Assembly (NCBI GenBank): GCA_964398215.1
Contig: CAYNNP010000102.1
Location: 1 to 21,789, forward strand
Source: CAYNNP01 sp964398215
Lineage (GTDB): Bacteria; Planctomycetota; Planctomycetia; Pirellulales; Pirellulaceae
DNA: 21,789 nt
Direction of reading: 5' to 3'
The notes beneath the pieces are model-generated. The model searched no databases. It had not been told where the DNA came from and saw nothing but the letters and a program-made list of their open reading frames with translations. Each line of letters starts with the position of its first letter. Within the stretch, counting starts at the first letter, position 1. This document shows, piece by piece, positions 1 to 7,452 of this stretch. The position numbers and the translations under genes were made by a program.

Positions 1-489
1 GCGACCCGGGGCTTTGTTGTTGAAGTCCTTCGGACTTAGTCGAACCCCATGCTAACACCGCTCACGCCTCGGGTTACCAAAAACCAATCAGGTGTAGGCT
101 GGACCGAGGACGCGATACGTGCCGGAACAGCGCAAACGACTCCATTGTGTCGCAGAGATTACACTTTCAATGAAGTTTCTACTTGTGTCCATAGTTCCGG
201 CAATTGCAGCGTTTGCTCGGTCCGGCCTACCCCAAAAAACGCAACTCCAAAACTCACGCGCTTAGCGGCTTTTCTGTTTGCGTCAACTGCCGTGTGCAGC
301 ACTAGCCTTGGCTGCCGCCTCTTGGTGGCGTGCAACGGAGCTTCTGAATCTGCCAATTGTTTGCATTTGTCGCGGATACCTACTTGATGCGCCGAAAATT
401 GGCAAATTATCATCAAAACCAAGACAGCACGAAGCTGTCCTGGTACCATAAGCGCCCTTCATTTAATCACCCTTAACCGGAAACCCCAG
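1..489. other. Non-coding region with repeat element, upstream of the first gene
   Basis: No convincing gene is seen here. Positions 23-36 form a small hairpin (6-bp arms, 3-nt loop). Positions 94-230 hold a terminal-inverted-repeat element, listed separately. Positions 231 to about 270 still resemble the flank of the second copy near 19150-19197. The rest, to 489, is leader sequence for the gene starting at 490. It contains a hairpin at 418-444 (arms ACCA+GACAGC and GCTGTC+TGGT with one mismatch), which could be a leader structure. The start at 490 is preceded by AACCGGAAACCCCAG, giving at best a weak GGAAA ribosome site. Confidence 0.6.
94..230 (+). repeat. 137-bp dispersed element with terminal inverted repeats (copy 1)
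   Basis: The ends are GTAGGCTGGACC and GGTCCGGCCTAC, an inverted pair with one mismatch. The reverse complement of 19198-19334 aligns over the full 137 bp without gaps, with about 13 mismatches by eye. Similarity continues about 40 bp past the right end (CGCAACTCCAAAA and surroundings). It has no transposase and is too short to be autonomous, so it looks like a MITE-like or REP/BIME-like element. Open frames across it on either strand encode cysteine-rich nonsense peptides that arise only from the repeat. Confidence 0.85.
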
Positions 490-1947
490 ATGAAATCCTC
501 CTTTCGTTTTTCATTCCTCGCCGCCTTTGCGATGATGTCATGCGCCAGCATTTCGTTGGCGCAGGACAAATCTGCAGCGACGGAAAACGATCAAGCGACT
601 CCCGCTGAAAAGAAAGAACTTACGCCCCAAGAAGCGTACACAAAAATCCAAACAACGTTGCGCGATCGGACCAAGACCGACGAAGCTAGCGACATGCTGG
701 ATGATGCGTTGAAGAGTTTTCCAGATAACTTGCAGCTGAAAAGCCTCCGGATGAGATTGGTATCCTCATTCATCAACGCAAGGAAAGTTGACAAGGCGAT
801 GCCGATCGCTAACGAACTGTACAGCGAATACATGGCGGACATCGAAACGCCTCGAAACCAAGTGAATTTGCGGAGCCTGCTTACCATCACGTCATCATTG
901 GGGCGCGCTGGTAAAGCTGAAGAGTACGGAAAGATGCTTGATGGCGCCGTAGAGAAACTTCGTGGCCAGACAAAACAAATCTCTGGTATTGAATCGCTTG
1001 TTTCCGTCGTCTCAACGCAGGCTCGCTTCAAGTTTCAGCAAGGCGACGCAGACGGCGCCAAAGCGTTGCTGGAACAACAGCTGAAAGAAGTCGTTTCGCG
1101 TGAATTCGAGGACAGCAATCAAGACAAATCAGTCGCGATGCAAGCTAACCTCATGAGCAGCTTGGCGACGATGCCAGATGCTGATGAAAAACTCAAGACG
1201 GAACTCGACAAGTTCATGGCAGACGCCATCGCCAAGTATCCGGAATCAACAAAGATCATTAGCGAGTACGGAAGCTTCCAAAGAATGATGGTAGCAACAA
1301 CTTACCGAAGTGATCCTGAAGACGCACAAAAACGAATCGACGCTGTCGCAAAAACCTTGGGAGACTCGTCAAATCCGATCGCTAAGTCATTTGTCGCGAG
1401 CCTGAAGTCATACGAGCGTCGTATCGAGTCTGCTATGAAGCTGACAAAGATGGTGGGAGGTCCAGCTCCGAAATTCCAAATCGATGCCTGGGTCAACCAA
1501 GGCGATCTGACAGAGGAATCTTTGAAGGGCAAAGTTGTCCTGATCGATTTTTGGTCCGTCTGGTGCGGTCCCTGCATCGCAACGTTCCCACACTTGCGTG
1601 AGTGGCGAGAAGAATTCCACAGCAAGGGATTCGAAATCGTTGGCGTAACACGTTACTACAACTACGAATGGAACGACGATTCTAACCGAGCATCGCGGGC
1701 GAGCGGACAGGTATCAGCCGCTGATGAACAAGCAATGTTGGGCAAGTTCTTGGCACACCACAAGCTAGAGCATCCAACAATTGTGACTCCGAAAACCAGC
1801 ACCATGCAAGCAGAATTCGGCGTGACAGGAATTCCTCACGTCGTTTTGATCGACCGCAAAGGAAACGTGCAAATGGTTAAAGTCGGCTCCGGCCCACAGA
1901 ATGCAATTGCTCTCGAAGCCAAGATCAAAGAGCTGCTCGCAGAGTAG
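490..1947 (+). CDS. Exported helical-repeat protein with C-terminal TlpA/ResA-like thioredoxin domain
   Basis: This 485-aa protein starts with a signal peptide (basic residues, then a hydrophobic run to about residue 24, ISLA|Q). It is therefore probably periplasmic or surface-exposed. Residues about 45-315 are charged and helical, resembling TPR-like repeats. A thioredoxin fold covers about 323-485. It carries the redox motif WCGPC (W358, C359, C362) and the cis-proline loop GIP (447-449), both of which the TlpA/ResA family needs for disulfide exchange. The family usually works in periplasmic thiol reduction, cytochrome c maturation or oxidative-damage repair; the substrate here is unknown. 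N-terminal repeats fused to a TlpA domain are common in planctomycetes and may bind the partner. The gene stands alone, with a strong terminator 27 bp after its stop and a convergent neighbour. The ATG is preceded only by a weak GGAAA. Confidence 0.88.
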   Translation: MKSSFRFSFLAAFAMMSCASISLAQDKSAATENDQATPAEKKELTPQEAYTKIQTTLRDRTKTDEASDMLDDALKSFPDNLQLKSLRMRLVSSFINARKVDKAMPIANELYSEYMADIETPRNQVNLRSLLTITSSLGRAGKAEEYGKMLDGAVEKLRGQTKQISGIESLVSVVSTQARFKFQQGDADGAKALLEQQLKEVVSREFEDSNQDKSVAMQANLMSSLATMPDADEKLKTELDKFMADAIAKYPESTKIISEYGSFQRMMVATTYRSDPEDAQKRIDAVAKTLGDSSNPIAKSFVASLKSYERRIESAMKLTKMVGGPAPKFQIDAWVNQGDLTEESLKGKVVLIDFWSVWCGPCIATFPHLREWREEFHSKGFEIVGVTRYYNYEWNDDSNRASRASGQVSAADEQAMLGKFLAHHKLEHPTIVTPKTSTMQAEFGVTGIPHVVLIDRKGNVQMVKVGSGPQNAIALEAKIKELLAE

Positions 1948-1974
1948 TTCTTTCTTGAATTCAAGAACGACATC

Positions 1975-2008
1975 AACGGCAAGGCTCCAAGCCTTGCCGT
2001 TTTTTTTT
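1975..2008 (+). terminator. Rho-independent terminator of the thioredoxin-domain gene
   Basis: An 11-12-bp perfect GC-rich stem (ACGGCAAGGCT at 1976-1986, AGCCTTGCCGT at 1990-2000) with a 3-nt loop runs straight into nine Ts. It lies 27 bp after the TAG stop. The T run is only on the + strand side, so it serves the 490-1947 gene and not the convergent one. A perfect 16-bp palindrome, TTCTTGAATTCAAGAA (1952-1967), lies between the stop codon and this stem. Confidence 0.93.
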
Positions 2009-2044
2009 CAACTGGCCAGGCGCGCGAGCACGTCCATAAAAGGC

Positions 2045-3820
2045 TCAGTTGCCGAAAGTCGGAACGCCCAGGGTGGCTGTGGGATCAGTGTCCGTGGAGC
2101 TACCGGTCTGGCCGGCAGGACTGAGCGGTTTTTCCAGGCCTTGGGGAGCCCCTAGCGTCACCGGGCCAAGATCCGTCACCGGCCCAGGATCCAAAGCGCT
2201 GGATTCTTCTTTGACTTCCGCAGCAGAATCCTTATTTAGAATCGAGAATCCAGATAACAGGTACAGGGGTTTGGGAGTCTTTGAGACCGCGACAGGCGTA
2301 CCATTTAGCAAAACAGACTCGCCGTCGGCTGGCGCCATTTCAGCCCCTGGTATTTCGGATGTTACGTTTGGGATGTGAGTCGGATGAGGCGGTGCATGGG
2401 CGGTAGCAGGAACGGAATCGGTTGAATCGTCTCCTCCCAACGCTTGAATCAGATTCACAGATGACAGCGCCAAGTCCGCTTGAACTCGTTCGAGCTCCAG
2501 GGAGATACGCAACAGGCGGCGTTGATTCGATACAACTCGCTCCAACGAAACTCGATCGGCTTCGTACTGCTGAGTTGCTAAGCGGACGGCCTTGGCGGCT
2601 TCCTCTTTTGCGTTTTCTAATATCGTAACGCGTTTTCCACTTTGGTGATACGAAACCAGAGCATTTTCAACTTCGGCGATCGCCGTCAGTACCGTCTGTT
2701 TGTATTCAAAAACCGCCTGTTGGAATTGTGCGTGACGAACATCGATCGCTCTTTCGATTCGTCCAAGTGAAAGAATGTTCCATGAGAACGTTGGTCCGAT
2801 CCCAAACAAAATGCTGTCCACTTCAAACAAATCCGTGATGTCGCGACCGTCCAGCGATACGATTCCTGATAAACCCAGTCTCGGGTACAGTTCTGCTTCT
2901 GCAACTCCGATTCGAGGACTTGCCGCCGCAATCAAACGTTCCTGTCGTCGAATGTCCGGTCGGCGTCGTAATAATTCGGCAGGCACGCCAGTTGAAAAAC
3001 CAGGCGACGCCAACTGCGAGCTGGATCCAATGAACGCCTTCAGCGACTCGCTCGGTGGTTGGCCAAGCAGAATTGCAAGCCGGTTCAATGCAAGTTGGTA
3101 ACGCTCGTCAAATGCTGGCGTATCAGATTTCGTCAAACTAACGCGGCTTTGAAGTTGAACCAAATCCAATTCAGTTACTTTGCCCGCTTCGATTCGCGTT
3201 TTGACAAATGGCAAACTTGATTCTTGAATTCGGGCGTTGGCCAAATTCTGTTTCGCCAAATTCTGGTACAGCCGAACTTCGACATAAGTCCTAGCGATAT
3301 CACCTAGCAATATCCGGCGCACATCAGCGGCTTCTTCGACCGACGCTTCGTAGTCCGCTGTTGCGGCTTCCGTTTCTCTTTGAATTCGACCATAAAGATC
3401 GATTTCCCAACGCGAATCCAAACCCAATGAAACGAAGTTGAATGGGTCTGCGTTGTCACCAACAAACGCTTGAGAGTTGGAGCTTCGCTTTCGTATTTCC
3501 TGAGTCTTGAAGGCGTCAACAAATGGGTCGCGCTGGCCACTGACGATTGCAATCGTTTCGCGTGATTCAGCAATCCGCCATAGCGTCTGCTTGAGCGTCG
3601 GGTTTTGCTGAATCGCGACTTTGAACAGTTGCCCCAGAATTGGATCATTGAACGCTGACCATCGCGCCGGGTTTTGGGGGCCTTCGATTCTGTGTTGAAA
3701 GCCAGCCAATGGTGTCGGCGGCGGACCGGTATAGTTTGGGCCCACGATCCCACATCCCGCTGTGCCAAGCGCAGCAAGCAACGCAAGTCCGTACAGAACG
3801 AATTGCGGGAATCTAAACAC
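2045..3820 (-). CDS. NodT/OprM-family outer-membrane efflux lipoprotein with long C-terminal tail
   Basis: This 591-aa protein belongs to the TolC superfamily, RND efflux outer-membrane lipoprotein (NodT) branch. Its signal peptide ends in a lipobox with C23 (GTAGC), followed by the family's typical IVGPNY start of the mature protein. Two OEP repeats follow. Signature segments include LLRRRPDIRRQE and ASPRIGVAEAELYPRLGLSG, the usual NodT hairpin/porin markers. The core ends near residue 462. The remaining roughly 129 residues are a Pro/Ser/Thr-rich, low-complexity tail that typical NodT proteins lack. As the outer-membrane channel of a tripartite exporter it needs a membrane-fusion partner. 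The divergently transcribed Alg44-like gene next door contains an HlyD-type adaptor domain and is the obvious candidate. No inner-membrane RND pump is adjacent; the RND gene at 16856 is far away and of the MMPL type. Confidence 0.92.
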   Translation of the reverse strand: MFRFPQFVLYGLALLAALGTAGCGIVGPNYTGPPPTPLAGFQHRIEGPQNPARWSAFNDPILGQLFKVAIQQNPTLKQTLWRIAESRETIAIVSGQRDPFVDAFKTQEIRKRSSNSQAFVGDNADPFNFVSLGLDSRWEIDLYGRIQRETEAATADYEASVEEAADVRRILLGDIARTYVEVRLYQNLAKQNLANARIQESSLPFVKTRIEAGKVTELDLVQLQSRVSLTKSDTPAFDERYQLALNRLAILLGQPPSESLKAFIGSSSQLASPGFSTGVPAELLRRRPDIRRQERLIAAASPRIGVAEAELYPRLGLSGIVSLDGRDITDLFEVDSILFGIGPTFSWNILSLGRIERAIDVRHAQFQQAVFEYKQTVLTAIAEVENALVSYHQSGKRVTILENAKEEAAKAVRLATQQYEADRVSLERVVSNQRRLLRISLELERVQADLALSSVNLIQALGGDDSTDSVPATAHAPPHPTHIPNVTSEIPGAEMAPADGESVLLNGTPVAVSKTPKPLYLLSGFSILNKDSAAEVKEESSALDPGPVTDLGPVTLGAPQGLEKPLSPAGQTGSSTDTDPTATLGVPTFGN

Positions 3821-4163
3821 GAAGGTCGTTTTTCCAGGTATTGAGCATCAAATCGCTAAACGAGAACGAAATCTGGATTTACAGTGCGATCTGAACGGGT
3901 TGGTTGAATCATGCCGTTTTTTCCGGTGATTATTCTCTTTCGATCGGCAAAGGGCGTCGGGGACGTAAGCCAAATTGGCTCGCTGGGGCTCAGGTAACCT
4001 CAAATCTTCCCAAGAGAGGTAGTTTGGATGGGTTGCGTAAATGGCGGGTTCCCCTTAAAGGGGAAACAAGGGTATGCAAGCAAACAGTGTTAATCTGTAC
4101 TGGGTTTGGTAATGCTGGCAATTAGTATTGAAGCGACAATTTACCTCGTTTGAAAATTCTGCC
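3821..4163. promoter_or_regulatory. Divergent intergenic region between NodT gene and alg44-alg8 operon
   Basis: About 340 bp lie between two divergent genes, so both promoters should be here. I cannot assign -35/-10 boxes with confidence. A near-perfect palindrome at 4049-4065 (TTCCCCTT, A, AAGGGGAA) lies about 100 bp before the ATG at 4164 and could be an operator or a leader hairpin. An open frame at 3904-4125 has no coding character or ribosome site and I treat it as chance. Confidence 0.45.
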
Positions 4164-5750
4164 ATGCCAGCCGATACCTCACCCAGCCTGCAGCTTTTGT
4201 GGGAATCCAGTATCCACCCCATCGTGGACGTGGACGAATTCGGGTTCCAAGTCAAATCCCAGGAGCTTGCGGATTCGTATTCACCTGGCACGATCGGCAG
4301 CACACAGGATGGAACCGTTCGCTATGGAGACGAATCAGTTGAAGTTCAGTTTCGCGTTCGGCGCGTTACAGGCACTTTGGTTCGATGCGGGTTTTATGAC
4401 CTCGCTCTCAAGAAACGGGAAAAGATAGTCGAGCTGTCGAAACTCGCGACCAATACAGAAAAAGACGAACTGCATAATTTGTCCTACGACGAATTGGCTG
4501 GCGGAAATACGTCAAAACAACCCGAAGGCGACGACAAGCAAAAAGCATTGTCCTCAGGCACTTCTACGATCAAGAAAGCGATTGCGACGTTGATCATGTG
4601 CGGAGCCGTTTTGGGAATTTTTCTTTGGCTAATTATTGTCATGCGATCACGTTCTACGATCACAGTGACTCGGGGCGTGATGGTTGGAAACTTCCAGCCA
4701 GTGAACACACCTTACGAAGGTCTGTTGTTGGACTTGAAAGTCGATGTTGGTGATCGTGTAACCAAAGGTCAGGTTTTGGCCGTGGTCGACAATCCTGAAG
4801 GCGTCGAAGAGCTAGAGATTGTCAAGACAAAGCTCTTCCGTGCTAATCGCGAACTAGAAGCTCACCAGCGGCATATATTGAATGTCGAAGCGATGTTTCC
4901 CTACTTGCGATCGAAGATCGAAGGCGAGCTTTCAATCGCGAAAGCAGAATTGGCAAAGATCGATGCACAGTCTCAAGCGGCACAATCGCAGCTCGATCGG
5001 CTCATGCCTCTGAAGCAGTCCAATAACATCCCGCTTGCTGAATTCGATGAAGTCGAAAGTCTGGTTGCCTTGAGCAAAGCGGATCGCGTTCGGCAACTCG
5101 CTGTGATCGATAATTTGGGTAACCAACTTGATGCGATCGATTCCAAGATGATCATTTCGGGTTCCGCAACCGATCCACTTTCCGAAGTCAGGCGTGATAT
5201 CGAATTAGCACAAGCAACCGTTGATGAACTGACGGCATTAGAAGAATCGATCAAGGTACGAATCAAACCGACAGAATTGTTGGCGCCCAGTGATGGAACC
5301 GTCTATGCCGTGTATCATCGCCCCGGTGAGTACCTGAAGTCCGCGGATGAGGCTCTTGCAGTGAGTCTTGATGGTGAAGCCTGGGCAACCGGGCACATCG
5401 ATTCATCAGTGGCAACGAACGTAAAACCTGGCCAGCCTGTGTCGATCACGATTCCATCGCTGGGAATCGAAACCACCGGCATTGTATCGGGAGTCGGGCA
5501 CCGGTCGGTATACGGACGAGGCGGCTACAACGCTGATTTCCGAGCAGGTCCTTTGGATGTGCCAATTCGGGTTTCGATTGACAATTTGGATCAGCAAGTG
5601 CCTTCTGGCTTGCGTTTGAACATGACGGTTCGTGTGCATGACCATCTCAAGGCGATGCGAAATTGGTTCAAGGAAATCACTGGCGACAAAGACCCAGAGA
5701 CTCCCGGCACGGACGAAGAAGAGCCCTCGAAATTAGCATCGAAGAATTGA
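4164..5750 (+). CDS. alg44: Alg44-like polysaccharide synthase co-factor: PilZ-like region, one TM, HlyD-type adaptor
   Basis: Numbering is from ATG 4164 (528 aa); an in-frame TTG at 4128 would add 12 residues, and neither start has a clear ribosome site. Residues about 10-95 resemble a PilZ beta-barrel (DVDEFG at 22-27, in the place of the usual DxSxxG). A hydrophilic linker follows, then one membrane span at about 137-160. The periplasmic part starts with a biotinyl/lipoyl-like half (about 183-210, DVGDRVTKGQVLAVVD). A coiled coil covers about 215-365. The second half-motif (LAPSDGTVYAVYHRPGEYL, 373 on) and a beta-barrel typical of HlyD adaptors come next. This PilZ-TM-HlyD order is the architecture of Alg44, the c-di-GMP-sensing partner of the alginate polymerase Alg8 in Pseudomonas. 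An Alg8-like gene follows 15 bp downstream, which supports the call. The polymer made here is unknown. The c-di-GMP residues look degenerate: no RxxxR is evident before the DxD motif. Confidence 0.85.
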   Translation: MPADTSPSLQLLWESSIHPIVDVDEFGFQVKSQELADSYSPGTIGSTQDGTVRYGDESVEVQFRVRRVTGTLVRCGFYDLALKKREKIVELSKLATNTEKDELHNLSYDELAGGNTSKQPEGDDKQKALSSGTSTIKKAIATLIMCGAVLGIFLWLIIVMRSRSTITVTRGVMVGNFQPVNTPYEGLLLDLKVDVGDRVTKGQVLAVVDNPEGVEELEIVKTKLFRANRELEAHQRHILNVEAMFPYLRSKIEGELSIAKAELAKIDAQSQAAQSQLDRLMPLKQSNNIPLAEFDEVESLVALSKADRVRQLAVIDNLGNQLDAIDSKMIISGSATDPLSEVRRDIELAQATVDELTALEESIKVRIKPTELLAPSDGTVYAVYHRPGEYLKSADEALAVSLDGEAWATGHIDSSVATNVKPGQPVSITIPSLGIETTGIVSGVGHRSVYGRGGYNADFRAGPLDVPIRVSIDNLDQQVPSGLRLNMTVRVHDHLKAMRNWFKEITGDKDPETPGTDEEEPSKLASKN

Positions 5751-5753
5751 ACC

Positions 5754-5758
5754 GGAGG
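5754..5758 (+). promoter_or_regulatory. Shine-Dalgarno site setting the GTG start of alg8
   Basis: GGAGG lies 7 nt before GTG 5766 and just after the stop of the upstream gene (TGA 5748-5750). It supports the non-ATG start and operon translation of the two genes. Confidence 0.75.
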
Positions 5759-5765
5759 CTGGCCA

Positions 5766-7280
5766 GTGAATTTTGAACCAAGTATCCGTTACGACGTTTC
5801 AACCGGCACACGGTTGATTCGCGCCATCCCGACCATCTTTTTCTACATGATGCTGCTGGTCGTGATCTTTGCAATGTTGCCCGAGCACGCGCAGCGAATC
5901 CCGCTGGAGTCGATCGTCGTGCTGGGATTCATCGGCATGTTCCGATACATCTGGGTGATCACTCATTGTGTTCGCGCGGTGATTTACGAACATTACAAGT
6001 ATCCCAAAATGCGTTTCGAGGCGGACCAGATTCCAGCTCACAAACGCATGCCCAAGCGTGTGTTTTTTATCATACCAACCTATGGTGAAAAACCCGAAGT
6101 GTCCAAACGTATGCTGGAGTCGGTGCTTTCCGAAGCCGCTGAGATCTCCAGTAACGTCATCATCATCGTTAACGCGGGCAGCGAAGAAGACGACCAGGTA
6201 TTTCAAAAGATTTTGGATTCGCGACCTAGTCTGCCGAATCTTGAAGTTCGATTCATTCGGCAGTTTGGCGGCAAACGCTCAGGGCTCGCTGATTGCATTA
6301 GCACATTGATGGACGAGCCGGTTGACGACAACGATGCGCTTGTCTTGATGGACGGTGATACGGTTTTGGGGCAAGGGATCATGCAAAAGTGCCTGCCGTT
6401 TTTTGCTTCACGCCCGAATCTTGCTGCAATCACGACTGACAATATATCGGTCACCACCGGCAACTGGATGTACCGCAAGTGGTACACGTTGCGTTTTTCG
6501 ATGCGACATCGAATGATGAAGTCACAGAGTCTTTCGGGACAACTGTTAGTACTGACTGGCCGCTTCAGCCTGTTCCGCGCCAAAGAATGTTTCACCGAAG
6601 AATTCGTTTCCTACTTGGAAAACGATCGCATCAAACATTGGCTTCACGGCGAAATCAAATTCGTGACCGGCGATGACAAAAGTACTTGGTACTGTCTTCT
6701 GCGGCGTGGGTGCGAAATGATCTATGTGCCGGACGCACACATTTTTTGCATGGAGGATTCTGGACCGCGGCCTATCAAGATGAGTATCAAAAAGATGCAC
6801 CGCTGGTTTGGGAATATGCTGCGAAACAACGGACGCGCAATCCGCTTGGGACCAGGACGTCAAAAACCATTCATCTGGTGGTGCCATGTGGACCAACGGA
6901 TTTCTATCTTTACAAGTTTGCTGGGACCTGTTGCTGCAATTTGGACGGCTTTCTGGATTTCGCCTTACTATGTAGTTGCGTACGGAATGATCGTTGTTTT
7001 GACTCGCTTGGCGTACTCATTGATTTTGACAGTCGAAGGTCACCGATTGAGTTTGACGGACATTCCAATGTTGCTTTACACCCAGTGGGCAGGAAGCTCA
7101 GTGAAGGTCTATACGATGTTCCATTTGCACAAACAGAAATGGGATTCACATCGGGTCGCCAAGGGAAGCAGTGGGGCAAAGAGGGAATCGTTTTTCGATC
7201 GCTTGATCCCCAAGATCCAAATCGCATTATCGTTAACGTGCCTGATCGTCTTCGTCGCAGTTCTGGTAGGCGTGAACTAG
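5766..7280 (+). CDS. alg8: Alg8-like processive family-2 glycosyltransferase (exopolysaccharide polymerase)
   Basis: This 504-aa inner-membrane GT2 enzyme has two N-terminal membrane segments (about 16-38 and 44-70), a cytosolic catalytic domain and at least three C-terminal spans. Catalytic signatures are DGD at 196-198 (nucleotide-sugar/metal binding), TGDD at 301-304 and RW at 346-347 (the (Q/K)xxRW processivity motif). Segments match my memory of Pseudomonas Alg8 closely: LTGRFSLFRA, TGDDKSTWYCLLRRG, YVPDA, RWFGNMLRNNGRAIRLG and DQRISIFTSLLG. Alg8 polymerises GDP-mannuronic acid into polymannuronate together with Alg44, whose homologue lies just upstream. The sugar donor here is not proven; no GDP-mannose dehydrogenase, epimerase, lyase or acetylase gene is in the window. 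The GTG start is set by GGAGG. A hairpin follows the stop, and a decayed copy of this gene's 3' end lies at 11999-12081. Confidence 0.9.
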   Translation: MNFEPSIRYDVSTGTRLIRAIPTIFFYMMLLVVIFAMLPEHAQRIPLESIVVLGFIGMFRYIWVITHCVRAVIYEHYKYPKMRFEADQIPAHKRMPKRVFFIIPTYGEKPEVSKRMLESVLSEAAEISSNVIIIVNAGSEEDDQVFQKILDSRPSLPNLEVRFIRQFGGKRSGLADCISTLMDEPVDDNDALVLMDGDTVLGQGIMQKCLPFFASRPNLAAITTDNISVTTGNWMYRKWYTLRFSMRHRMMKSQSLSGQLLVLTGRFSLFRAKECFTEEFVSYLENDRIKHWLHGEIKFVTGDDKSTWYCLLRRGCEMIYVPDAHIFCMEDSGPRPIKMSIKKMHRWFGNMLRNNGRAIRLGPGRQKPFIWWCHVDQRISIFTSLLGPVAAIWTAFWISPYYVVAYGMIVVLTRLAYSLILTVEGHRLSLTDIPMLLYTQWAGSSVKVYTMFHLHKQKWDSHRVAKGSSGAKRESFFDRLIPKIQIALSLTCLIVFVAVLVGVN

Positions 7281-7295
7281 TAGGCGATGGCCAGT

Positions 7296-7341
7296 CATCC
7301 GCCGAATCGGCTCGGCGGATGGGCATTGCAAAGCAATTTTT
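7296..7341 (+). terminator. Probable terminator of the alg44-alg8 operon
   Basis: A perfect 10-bp stem (CATCCGCCGA at 7296-7305, TCGGCGGATG at 7312-7321, 6-nt loop) begins 16 bp after the stop. A second small hairpin, ATTGC-AAA-GCAAT (7325-7337), runs into TTTTT (7337-7341). The strong stem is not itself next to the T run, so either the second hairpin or both act. The element may overlap the left arm of the repeat that follows. Confidence 0.6.
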
Positions 7342-7440
7342 CAAACTGCTCAAAGTAGCTCGGCTCTCCGAGCCGAGAAATCGGCAGGTCTCGGCTGGGA
7401 CAGCCGAGCTACTATGTTGCCTAACTTGAAAAACTGATTT
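7329..7440. repeat. Palindromic intergenic repeat with two alternative hairpins
   Basis: The core is an inverted repeat, AGTAGCTCGGCT (7354-7365) against AGCCGAGCTACT (7402-7413). Each half also folds on itself: CTCGGCT/AGCCGAG at 7359-7377 and again at 7390-7408. One long stem or two short hairpins are therefore possible. Weaker inverted similarity extends outward: GCAAAGCAATTTTTCAA on the left pairs with the complement of TTGAAAAACTGATTTGC on the right. It lies between convergent genes, as expected of a REP-like or MITE-like element. I believe similar AGTAGCTCGGCT repeats are widespread in planctomycetes, but that is from memory. Confidence 0.75.
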
Positions 7441-7452
7441 GCCCTGGCTAAC

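Noticed and set aside
49..387. 112-aa open frame on +, and an overlapping 96-aa frame on - (159-449)
   Set aside because: Both run through the 137-bp repeat; similar peptides arise at copy 2 only because the DNA is repeated. There is no ribosome site and no family.
3904..4125. 73-aa open frame in the divergent promoter region
   Set aside because: Non-ATG start, no ribosome site, low-complexity composition; sits where promoters are expected.
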